Assembly: GCA_018818755.1 (NCBI GenBank)
Contig: JAHIRL010000058.1
Span: 1 to 15,250 of the forward strand
Direction: 5' to 3'
Length of the DNA: 15,250 bases
Source of the DNA: Patescibacteria group bacterium
GTDB taxonomy: Bacteria > Patescibacteriota > Gracilibacteria > UBA1369 > LOWO2-01-FULL-3
The notes under the pieces were generated by a model. It did not search any database. It saw only the letters and a list, made by a program, of their open reading frames with translations, and was not told the origin of the DNA. A program made the position numbers and the translations under genes. Below, in pieces: positions 1-5,816 of the stretch (positions are counted from its first letter, which is position 1; the number at the start of each line of letters is the position of its first letter).

Positions 1-513
1 AGCTTCATAATTGGCAGGGATAACACCCTAAAAGTAATATTGGCAACTTATATTTCCGCGATTGCGGCGGATTCTTTTGGCAATCTGATCGGCTCATCTT
101 TCCAGGGATCGCCAATGTTTTTGAGGGTTTTGGAAAGTGCCAGCTTTGGAAATGAACAGGAGGCGATTGTGTTTTTGAAGGTGGTGCTGTTTGTGGGATT
201 TGTGATTATTTTTGCTGTGCGTGGAGCCTTTGAGGTGCACACTTCGGAGGATAGGTCTTCTATTGCGCGGATTGTGATGTCTGTGATTTATGCGGTTATG
301 AGTGCCGGATTGATAATTAGCGTGATTCTTGTTTTTGTTAGCGGAGTGCCGTTTATTGGTGGTGGTGCAGAGGAAACAACTACAACCGCTTTGTGGAGTT
401 TATCAAATCAATCCAACTTGATAAAAATGATACTTGAGCATACATATATTTGGTTTTCTGTTCCGGCTTTGGCCTTTTTGGTTCATAGCGTACACTCAAC
501 GAAGACGGATTGA
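1..513 (+). CDS. 3' part of a multi-TM membrane protein of unknown function (5'-truncated by window edge)
   Basis: The reading frame is open from the first base, so the TTG at position 40 is probably internal and the gene starts before the window. The visible 170 codons end at TGA 511-513. Three hydrophobic segments stand out, at about residues 57-76 (near VVLFVGFVIIFAV), 89-115 (near VMSVIYAVMSAGLIISV) and 143-163. A Thr-rich, Gly-rich link (GGGAEETTTT) lies between the second and third. The tail is short and polar. I see no catalytic motif and do not recognise the family; it resembles lineage-specific CPR membrane proteins. A promoter-like sequence and tRNA-Lys follow on the same strand. 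The membrane location is well supported; the function is unknown. Confidence 0.7.
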   Translation, partial: SFIIGRDNTLKVILATYISAIAADSFGNLIGSSFQGSPMFLRVLESASFGNEQEAIVFLKVVLFVGFVIIFAVRGAFEVHTSEDRSSIARIVMSVIYAVMSAGLIISVILVFVSGVPFIGGGAEETTTTALWSLSNQSNLIKMILEHTYIWFSVPALAFLVHSVHSTKTD

Positions 514-541
514 TGATGTAGGCCTGTGGCGGAAAAAAGGC

Positions 542-570
542 TTGATTTTGTTGATTCTTATGCCTAGAAT
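542..570 (+). promoter_or_regulatory. Predicted promoter of tRNA-Lys
   Basis: TTGATT at 542-547 and TAGAAT at 565-570 are separated by 17 bp, which is optimal sigma-70 spacing. The matches to consensus are 4/6 and 5/6. Transcription would start near 577, about 58 nt before the mature tRNA. No other gene starts between this site and the tRNA. Confidence 0.45.
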
Positions 571-590
571 GTGGGGGCTAATTTTAGTTT

Positions 591-615
591 GCGGTGCCCC
601 GCGTTGGGGAGCCGC
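591..615 (+). terminator. GC-rich hairpin between the membrane-protein gene and tRNA-Lys
   Basis: GCGGTGCCCC (591-600) and GGGGAGCCGC (606-615) form a ten-position stem with one mismatch and one wobble around a 5-nt loop. The sequence after it (CGAAATTTT) has only a short T run. It could be a weak terminator for the upstream gene. It could equally be a structured leader of the tRNA-Lys transcript, since the predicted tRNA promoter lies upstream of it. Confidence 0.35.
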
Positions 616-634
616 CGAAATTTTCAATTATCAT

Positions 635-710
635 GGGTCGGTAGCTCAGTCGGTAGAGCAGCAGCCTTTTAAGCTGACGGTCGCGGGTTCGAGCCCCGCC
701 CGACCCACCA
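635..710 (+). tRNA. tRNA-Lys (anticodon UUU)
   Basis: This is a complete 76-nt cloverleaf. The acceptor stem GGGTCGG pairs with CCGACCC (700-706). The D arm is GCTC/GAGC. The anticodon loop CTTTTAA has TTT at 668-670, and the T stem GCGGG/CCCGC encloses TTCGAGC. The discriminator is A and CCA is encoded (708-710). The lowest anticodon-stem position (27-43, bases 661 and 677) is G opposite A rather than a pair; the other four pairs are intact. It decodes AAA and probably AAG. Confidence 0.97.
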
Positions 711-716
711 TGCTGT

Positions 717-751
717 AAAAACGAGTCCGCGGAGCGGGCGAGCGGGTTTTT
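717..751 (+). repeat. Palindromic repeat copy 1, just after tRNA-Lys
   Basis: The outer arms AAAAAC (717-722) and GTTTTT (746-751) are complementary. They enclose the core CCGC-GGA-GCGG (727-737), which forms an inner hairpin. The T run in the right arm means it may also act as the tRNA-Lys terminator. The core recurs exactly at 8971-8981, beside tRNA-Pro. The segment CGAGTCCGCGGAGC (722-735) recurs with one change at 8993-9006. Confidence 0.5.
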
Positions 752-911
752 CAGCGAATCCATGGGGAATTTGGGGGAGCGGAACTGTGAGCGGGGGTGA
801 TAGTTCCTTGGTGCGAAAAGTAAAAAATTCAAAAAACCAAAAATTTTTACTTTTTTACTTTTTGGAGTAGAGATTGTCTGGACACAGCGGTATTTAGACT
901 TCTAAACTTTT

Positions 912-955
912 TGTTAGAATTTTTTTAAAAAATTTTAAGGTTCGTCTGCTAGGGT
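912..955 (+). promoter_or_regulatory. Two candidate extended -10 promoters for the LTD/cohesin/dockerin gene
   Basis: TGT-TAGAAT (912-920) and TGC-TAGGGT (947-955) both have the TGn-extended -10 form. The first has a mediocre TTTAGA 16 bp upstream (893-898); the second has no clear -35. Starts near 927 or 962 would leave leaders of roughly 50-86 nt before ATG 1013. The TGCTAGRGTG pattern also occurs upstream of recA at 13726. Confidence 0.3.
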
Positions 956-1012
956 GCATCTACGCTTCTTTTGTGCACATCGGGAGATAATCATATATTA
1001 ACCAAAATCAAA

Positions 1013-2491
1013 ATGAAAAATTTCAGAAAGTTTTGTGTTGGGTTGGTTCTAACTCTTTTATCTTTGCAAACTTTGGGCCTCTCACAGGTGAGTTTTGCCG
1101 TTGGCGGGGGCGATGTTGCGATAAATGAAATCGCCTGGATGGGGAGTGCGGACAACTACAATGACGAATGGATCGAGCTGTATAATAATAGCTCAGGGAC
1201 GGTGGATCTGAGCGGTTGGTACATCGAGGATGATGGCAGTACCGTTTATACCATTGAGTCGGGCGAGATTGGGCCGCATGCCTATTTCTTAGTTGAAGAT
1301 GCGCAGGAGGCCACCAGTGTTCCAGCAAGTGCCCTTGTCGGTCTCTCTCTGTCCAATGCTGGAGACAGTCTGGTCTTGAAGGATTCTGCAGGTGTGGCAA
1401 TTGATACGGTGAATTCTTCCGGTGGGGCTTGGTATGCTGGTGATTCTACCAGTAAGGCAACTATGGAGAGGATTGATCCGATGGTCGATGGGGATGTGGC
1501 TGAAAATTGGGCCGATGCTTCGGCTGGAAATGGCAGTACTGGGCGTAGTGGAACCGCGATTGTAGGAACTCCGGGGAGTGCGAACAGTAATTATGGGGGA
1601 GGGACTGTGGTTTTGGCCGATGCTGAGCCGCAATACCTGAGCAGTGGAGATACTATGACATTGAGTGTTAGTGTTTCCGAGGCTATTGATCTTTATTCTT
1701 ATGGGATGGAGATCAATTATGATCCTGCTGTTTTGAACTTTGTTTCAGCAAGTGAGGGAGCTTTTCTTGGCTCTGATGGTGAGGATACCAGTTTTAATGC
1801 TGTATTGGCTGATGGCGCTGAGGGAACTCTTGTTGTGGGGAATGCCAGAATGCTAAATCCAGCCTATGGTGTGGATGGAAGCGGAGAACTTTATAGTATT
1901 GTGTTTAGTGTTGTGGGTGCGAATGGATCGAGTACAAATATTGCTTTTGGAGGAGGAAGCTTTTTGGCTGATTCATTTGCGGATATGCCTGCAAATTTTA
2001 GTGGAGATAGTGTGAGTGTTGGAGAAGTTGCCGTCGGAGAGGTTGGCAATTTGTCTGCCGAAATGGGTGCTGGGGAATACAGCTTTGACTTGAGTTGGGA
2101 TGCGCCTGTTCCAGCGGCGGATAGTTATATAATTCGAAGGCAATTAGCCAATGGGGCTTATGCAACTGTGGCGGAGATTGCGGAAACCTACTATACGGAT
2201 GCCGATGCGAATCTACTTAGTGGTATTGAGTATGAATATCAGCTTATTGCTGTAACCGGTGGGGCATCTGGCTCTGCGATTTCTGTTAGTATAGTGGAAA
2301 CTCGCGGTGTTGTGGGTGATAATGATAAGTCTGGACGCGTTGACGGGCGCGATCTGGAAAACCTTGCTCGTTCCTATGGAAGTGTCTTTGGAGAAGAGGA
2401 ATACGATGCTCTTGTAGACAGTAATTTTGATGGAGTCATTGATGGTAGTGATTTGATTGATATCGGAATGAATTTTGGGCTTAGTTCATAA
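1013..2491 (+). CDS. Secreted modular protein: LTD, cohesin-like, FN3 and dockerin domains
   Basis: The protein has 492 residues. ATG 1013 is chosen over an upstream in-frame TTG (971) because it begins a clean signal peptide: basic MKNFRK, a hydrophobic core, and a cut after VSFA near residue 29. Residues about 34-192 look like a lamin-tail (LTD) domain, with INEIAWMG and NDEWIELYN at the start and GTPGSANS at the end. Residues 198-333 look cohesin-like (SGDTMTLSVSVSEA, MEINYDPAVLNFVSA, GELYSIVFSVVG). Residues 342-430 fit FN3 (FDLSWDAP, YEYQLIAV). Residues 433-492 are a type I dockerin with two calcium loops, DNDKSGRVDGRD (436-447) and DSNFDGVIDGSD (469-480). No enzyme domain is visible. The inferred role is an exported surface or matrix scaffold. 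No Shine-Dalgarno is present; TTAACC lies 9 nt before the ATG. The domain calls are by eye; dockerin and LTD are the firmest. Confidence 0.85.
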   Translation: MKNFRKFCVGLVLTLLSLQTLGLSQVSFAVGGGDVAINEIAWMGSADNYNDEWIELYNNSSGTVDLSGWYIEDDGSTVYTIESGEIGPHAYFLVEDAQEATSVPASALVGLSLSNAGDSLVLKDSAGVAIDTVNSSGGAWYAGDSTSKATMERIDPMVDGDVAENWADASAGNGSTGRSGTAIVGTPGSANSNYGGGTVVLADAEPQYLSSGDTMTLSVSVSEAIDLYSYGMEINYDPAVLNFVSASEGAFLGSDGEDTSFNAVLADGAEGTLVVGNARMLNPAYGVDGSGELYSIVFSVVGANGSSTNIAFGGGSFLADSFADMPANFSGDSVSVGEVAVGEVGNLSAEMGAGEYSFDLSWDAPVPAADSYIIRRQLANGAYATVAEIAETYYTDADANLLSGIEYEYQLIAVTGGASGSAISVSIVETRGVVGDNDKSGRVDGRDLENLARSYGSVFGEEEYDALVDSNFDGVIDGSDLIDIGMNFGLSS

Positions 2492-2494
2492 CAA

Positions 2495-2526
2495 TGAGGC
2501 CCCTCGTTAAGGGGGGCCTCACTTTT
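2495..2526 (+). terminator. Intrinsic terminator or attenuator after the dockerin-protein gene
   Basis: TGAGGCCCC (2495-2503) and GGGGCCTCA (2513-2521) form a perfect 9-bp GC-rich stem, extended by one T-G pair, and are followed by CTTTT. It begins four bases after the stop codon. Only 18 bases separate it from the next start codon, so the downstream gene probably depends on read-through. Confidence 0.75.
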
Positions 2527-2544
2527 ACTCTTAAATTTAGAATC

Positions 2545-3270
2545 ATGAAAAAAGTTATTATTTGTTTGGTAGTTCTGATGGGGGGATGTTTTGGGGTGGC
2601 CAAGGCTTGCCTTCCGGTAGGCATGGCGGAGATCTTTGATGATTGGGCGGAGATTGCAGAGATTGTTGAGGATGAATCGCTTGAAGAAGGTGAGTTTATG
2701 GGGAAGGTTTATTTGGAGGGAGAGTTCTTGGATGGGGATATTTTGAGGGTTGAGGTCAATGGAGATGTGATGAAGTTTCCAGTTTTGGGGGCTAGCTTTC
2801 ATTTGGGCTATGAGGGGGAGAAATTGGCTTTTTTGAAATATGAACCGGGGGGATTTTTGGAAATTGGTGGGGATCCCTTTTATCTGGTGACTGACGAGGC
2901 TGATAAAGCAGAGATTGTTTATGGGGAGACTTTGAGGAAGGACGATAATTTTCCTGTTGGTGGAGGGGTTTTTGCAAAATTATATTTTCAGATTTTGGAG
3001 GATGAGGAGTTTGCTTTTGAATTTAAGAATGGAGTGGTTTCCTCTATTGATACTGTGAGGCAAGATATTGATAAGATTGATTGGCAGGCGGGAATCCTGA
3101 GTAAGGATAATCAAAAAAAGGTGGCTGGTGAACTTAAGGCATCTGTACTGGATCGGCAAAATGAGGGATTTTTGTCTTATTTTTCGGTTCTTGGCGGACT
3201 TTTTATTCTTGTGTTATCGGGTGTGGGGTTTTGGTTTTACCGACGCTATAATTCAGCAAATTCTTGCTAG
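2545..3270 (+). CDS. Membrane-anchored cohesin-like exported protein
   Basis: The protein has 241 residues. ATG 2545 begins a signal peptide (MKKVIICLVVLMGG). An in-frame ATG at 2494 is rejected because it lies inside the terminator hairpin. After the signal come an acidic segment (about 28-52) and a beta-rich domain (55-175) that reads like a divergent cohesin: GDILRVEVN, then FPVLGASFHLGYEGEKLAFL with PGGFL, then GVFAKLYFQILEDEEFAFEF. A single TM helix (about 212-232) is followed by RRYNSANSC, a typical C-terminal anchor. Cleavage after AKA (residue 21) would leave Cys at position +1; the nearby LMGGC is only a weak lipobox. The gene is 53 bases downstream of the dockerin protein on the same strand, suggesting a tethered partner or receptor. 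The cohesin call is by fold pattern only. Confidence 0.75.
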   Translation: MKKVIICLVVLMGGCFGVAKACLPVGMAEIFDDWAEIAEIVEDESLEEGEFMGKVYLEGEFLDGDILRVEVNGDVMKFPVLGASFHLGYEGEKLAFLKYEPGGFLEIGGDPFYLVTDEADKAEIVYGETLRKDDNFPVGGGVFAKLYFQILEDEEFAFEFKNGVVSSIDTVRQDIDKIDWQAGILSKDNQKKVAGELKASVLDRQNEGFLSYFSVLGGLFILVLSGVGFWFYRRYNSANSC

Positions 3271-3299
3271 GTATGTCAAATACAATTGAAAAATAGGTT

Positions 3300-3327
3300 T
3301 TGTCTTTCTGCTCAAAATATATTAAAT
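3300..3327 (+). promoter_or_regulatory. Weak candidate promoter for the HTH / lipid-kinase / gdh operon
   Basis: TTGTCT (3300-3305) and TTAAAT (3322-3327) are 16 bp apart. An overlapping TATATT lies at 3318-3323 without a matching -35. A promoter is expected somewhere here because the upstream gene ends at 3270 and the operon starts at 3359, but no single arrangement is convincing. Confidence 0.25.
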
Positions 3328-3358
3328 TGTGAGTAAGCAAATTAACCTCTTCCCTCCT

Positions 3359-3805
3359 ATGCCTAAAAAATTCATTTCCATTCAGGATGCTTCAGAAATC
3401 AGCAATAAATCCATCCAGACCATCCGTCGTGCCATTAAATCTAAGAAATTGGGTTCCAGAAAACAAAGAACTCCTCAGGGATTTAATTATATGGTTGAGA
3501 AGGAATCGCTTTGCACATTGTACAGAATAAAATTAAAAGAGGATGCCCCAAAAGTTGAGGCGTCTGCTCCAAAAGCGACTGCTATCCCTCACAAGGAGGT
3601 GAAAAATAAAGATGGAGAATATATTACGACAGATGATTTTAGGCAGTTCACCAAAGTTTTGGATAAGATGGTTAATCAGCATACTGACGAAAGACAAAAT
3701 TTCCTTCGCCTTGTGAATACGCTTCAAGATAAGATTTTTGTACTTGAGAATCAGATGAATTTGTTAAGAGAGCCACAGAAAAGATGGTATCAAGTCTGGA
3801 AATAA
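3359..3805 (+). CDS. Small HTH (MerR/excisionase-type) DNA-binding protein with C-terminal coiled coil
   Basis: The protein has 148 residues from ATG 3359. An in-frame GTG at 3329 would add ten residues. The ATG is preferred because the HTH-type domain starts right after it and TTAACC lies 11 nt upstream, as it does before other starts here. Residues about 4-50 (FISIQDASEISNKSIQTIRR, then AIKSKKLGSRK and a wing-like QGFNYMVEKESL) match the winged-helix HTH_17/excisionase pattern. The linker is Lys/Ala/Pro-rich. Residues about 95-140 (FTKVLDKMVNQHTDERQNFL onward) form a predicted amphipathic coiled coil, probably for dimerisation. It sits 3 bases from the lipid kinase gene, so the two are likely co-transcribed. 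It may regulate its own operon; the target is unknown. Confidence 0.8.
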   Translation: MPKKFISIQDASEISNKSIQTIRRAIKSKKLGSRKQRTPQGFNYMVEKESLCTLYRIKLKEDAPKVEASAPKATAIPHKEVKNKDGEYITTDDFRQFTKVLDKMVNQHTDERQNFLRLVNTLQDKIFVLENQMNLLREPQKRWYQVWK

Positions 3806-3808
3806 TAT

Positions 3809-4429
3809 ATGGGTAAAAATTCTTTATCTGCAGAAATATTGCGTAAGTTAGTGCATCTGGCCGGGGTTTTTGTTGTGATTGTTTATGGGGTTGTTGAGTT
3901 TTATTTTGGTTTTGAGATGGGGATTCTGGTTTTAACTGGAATGTTGCTTCTACTGTTGGAGATTGAGTATATTCGACTGGAGCATCGTCCGAGGTTTGCC
4001 AATATTTTCGATTTTATGTTTAGGGAGCATGAGAAGGATAATATTAGCGGGGCGGTTTTTCTTTTGATTTCGGCAATTATTTGTTTTGCGGCTTTTAATT
4101 ACATGGTGGCTGTTTATGCCCTTTTGATAACGGTTCTTGGAGATTTGGCAGGAGCGCTTGTGGGGAAGGCCTGTGGGAAATGTAAAATAATTGGAGAAAA
4201 ATCGGTGGCGGGAACAAGTGCGATGTTTATTGTTAGTGCCGGTTTGGGTTTTTTGCTGGTGCCAAATTTGCCTTGGCTTATTTTGGGAATGAGCCTAACT
4301 GCGACAGTTGTTGAACTTCTTACTAATAAAATGGATGATAACCTGACTGTGCCCATTAGTGCCGGTTTTGTGGGTCAAATACTGATATATTTGTTATCGA
4401 TAAATTTGCCAGTAGACATTTTGTGGTAA
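3809..4429 (+). CDS. Dolichol-kinase-like / CTP-dependent lipid kinase family membrane protein
   Basis: A 206-residue, almost wholly hydrophobic protein with about six or seven TM segments. Family signatures visible are EILRKLVHLAG near the N terminus (9-19), GDLAGALVGKACGK (111-124) followed by KSVAGTSAMF (131-140), and VELLTNKMDDNLTVPISAG (168-186). These match the dolichol kinase / phytol kinase / CTP:diacylglycerol kinase group, which phosphorylates a lipid alcohol using CTP. The substrate here (polyprenol, diacylglycerol or other) cannot be read from sequence. A bacterium with reduced lipid synthesis could use such an enzyme to recycle scavenged lipid alcohols, which is inference. It starts 3 bases after the HTH gene. 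The gdh gene starts 12 bases after it, and the gdh ribosome site overlaps its stop codon. Confidence 0.85.
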   Translation: MGKNSLSAEILRKLVHLAGVFVVIVYGVVEFYFGFEMGILVLTGMLLLLLEIEYIRLEHRPRFANIFDFMFREHEKDNISGAVFLLISAIICFAAFNYMVAVYALLITVLGDLAGALVGKACGKCKIIGEKSVAGTSAMFIVSAGLGFLLVPNLPWLILGMSLTATVVELLTNKMDDNLTVPISAGFVGQILIYLLSINLPVDILW

Positions 4430-4433
4430 GGAG
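4428..4433 (+). promoter_or_regulatory. Shine-Dalgarno site of the glutamate dehydrogenase gene
   Basis: AAGGAG overlaps the TAA stop of the previous gene and lies 8 nt before TTG 4442. It fixes the non-ATG start. It is one of the few clear Shine-Dalgarno sites in the window. Confidence 0.8.
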
Positions 4434-4441
4434 AATAATAT

Positions 4442-5743
4442 TTGCCTACTAAAATTCTAACCACTTCTTTGATGTCTTTGTTTGAAAACACTTTATCGCA
4501 AATTGAGAAAGCCTCTAAATTGATGAATTTAAGTTCGGAAGTGAAAGACTTGCTGTCTCATCCGCAAAGAAAGGTGGAAGCGAGTATTCCAGTGAAGATG
4601 GATGATGGGAGTTTGCGAATTTTTCAGGGGTTTAGAGTTCAGCATGGTGACTATGCGGGGCCTTACAAAGGTGGAATTAGATATCATCAACAGGTGGACA
4701 TGAGTGAGGTGATTGCTCTAAGTGCCTGGATGACTATTAAGTGTAGTGTGGTTGGGATTCCTCTTGGTGGTGGAAAAGGTGGAATTATTGTGAATCCAAA
4801 AGATCTTTCTGAAGGGGAAAAGGAGAGGCTCACTCGTGGATATGTGCGAATGATGTATCCGATTTTGGGACCGGATAAGGATGTGCCTGCGCCGGATGTG
4901 AATACGAATTCCCAGATTATGGATTGGTTTGCTGATGAATATTCGAAAATTGCCGGGAAAGATGCGAGGGGAGTGGTTACCGGAAAATCTATTGAGGCTG
5001 GTGGAAGTAAGGGGCGAAATGAGGCTACGGCTCAAGGTGGAGTTTATGTTTTGGAGGAGGTTGTTAAGGATATGGGAATGGCCCCAAAGGAGACCACTGT
5101 GATTGTTCAGGGATATGGAAATGCCGGGGCTATTGTGGCTAGGCTTTTGTCTAATGATGGCTATGATTTGCGGGGAGCGAGCGATTCGCAGGGTGGAATT
5201 GTTTGTACTCATTGCATGGATCCTGTTGAACTTTTGAGTTGCAAGGCGGAGAAGGGTAGTGTGAAAGATTGTGGACTACATATTAAAGATATGCATGATG
5301 TTGAGGGGGTGGAATGTGTGGAAGTGAGCAATGCGGAACTGCTTGAGCATGAGTGCGATATTTTGATTTTGGCTGCGCTGGAAAATCAAATAACCAGTGA
5401 GAATGCCGATAGAATTAAGGCAAAAATTGTTGTGGAGCTGGCAAATGGGCCAATAACTCCGGAGGCGGATGAGATTCTGGCCGAAAGAGGAATTATGGTA
5501 GTGCCGGATATTTTGGCTAATGCCGGAGGAGTTACTGTTAGTTATTTTGAGATGTTGCAAAATGGATCTGGGGAATATTGGAGTGAGGAGGAAGTTTTGA
5601 AGAAGCTTAAACCGATTATGGTGGATAGTTGCAAGAGTGTGAGATCAAACATGGAAAAATATAAATGTACGATGCGTGAGGCGGCATATATAAGTTCCAT
5701 TGAGAGGATTGAGAAGAAAATTAGGGAGAAGGGTATATTGTAA
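4442..5743 (+). CDS. gdhA: Glutamate dehydrogenase (Glu/Leu/Phe/Val family)
   Basis: The protein has 433 residues, full length for the hexameric bacterial enzyme. It interconverts glutamate with 2-oxoglutarate plus ammonia using NAD(P)H, in the cytoplasm. Substrate-site residues are in place: Lys76 (GPYKGGIRYH), Lys100, catalytic Lys112 (PLGGGKGGI) and Asp152 (PAPDVNT). Next come GKSIEAGGSKGRNEATAQGG (181-200), the Rossmann loop GYGNAGA (224-230), ELANGPITPEAD (332-343) and VPDILANAGGVTVSYFEMLQ (354-373). A small Cys-rich stretch (CTHC to KDCG, 255-278) lies in the coenzyme domain. Preference between NAD and NADP is not assigned. The TTG start is supported by AAGGAG 8 nt upstream; a later in-frame ATG at 4472 would remove conserved N-terminal sequence. 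It is the last gene of the HTH / lipid-kinase operon. Confidence 0.96.
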   Translation: MPTKILTTSLMSLFENTLSQIEKASKLMNLSSEVKDLLSHPQRKVEASIPVKMDDGSLRIFQGFRVQHGDYAGPYKGGIRYHQQVDMSEVIALSAWMTIKCSVVGIPLGGGKGGIIVNPKDLSEGEKERLTRGYVRMMYPILGPDKDVPAPDVNTNSQIMDWFADEYSKIAGKDARGVVTGKSIEAGGSKGRNEATAQGGVYVLEEVVKDMGMAPKETTVIVQGYGNAGAIVARLLSNDGYDLRGASDSQGGIVCTHCMDPVELLSCKAEKGSVKDCGLHIKDMHDVEGVECVEVSNAELLEHECDILILAALENQITSENADRIKAKIVVELANGPITPEADEILAERGIMVVPDILANAGGVTVSYFEMLQNGSGEYWSEEEVLKKLKPIMVDSCKSVRSNMEKYKCTMREAAYISSIERIEKKIREKGIL

Positions 5744-5765
5744 AATGATAGGGCTTGCGGGGCTA

Positions 5766-5794
5766 TTGTAATTTGGAACACAATTTCTTATACT
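5766..5794 (+). promoter_or_regulatory. Promoter of ppdK
   Basis: TTGTAA (5766-5771) and TATACT (5789-5794) are separated by exactly 17 bp. Transcription would start near 5801, leaving a leader of about 16 nt before ATG 5817, with no Shine-Dalgarno. It lies in the only gap between gdhA and ppdK, so ppdK can be expressed independently. Confidence 0.6.
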
Positions 5795-5816
5795 GCAAGT
5801 ACTCTAATATACCATC

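Larger units (their letters stand above)
711..1012. other. Intergenic region between tRNA-Lys and the LTD/cohesin/dockerin gene
   Basis: About 300 bases without a credible gene. It holds the palindromic repeat at 717-751. It also holds an AT-rich inverted repeat: AAAAGTAAAAA at 816-826 against TTTTTACTTTT at 844-854, with a second right-arm copy at 851-863. Two extended -10 candidates follow at 912-920 and 947-955. A TTAACC hexamer lies 9 nt before the next start codon. The reading frames that cross the region are short, and one runs through the tRNA. Confidence 0.6.

Noticed and set aside
434..718. 94-residue reading frame running through tRNA-Lys
   Set aside because: It overlaps the end of the upstream gene and the whole tRNA, and shows no protein-like pattern.
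971..1012. TTG start 14 codons upstream of the LTD/cohesin/dockerin protein
   Set aside because: It would put polar residues before a perfect signal peptide that begins at ATG 1013, and there is no ribosome site for it.
2494..2544. ATG 2494 as the start of the membrane-anchored cohesin-like protein
   Set aside because: The ATG lies within the terminator stem. ATG 2545 gives a typical signal peptide.
4718..5212. Long minus-strand frames opposite gdhA and ppdK (for example 4718-5212 and 7041-7550)
   Set aside because: Their compositions (His/Ser/Ile/Asn-rich) are those of reverse complements of strongly conserved enzymes, with no motif and no initiation signal.
5748..5770. GGGCTTGCGGGGCT as a gdhA terminator
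   Set aside because: Only a four-pair outer stem (ATAG/CTAT) can form and no proper T tract follows.
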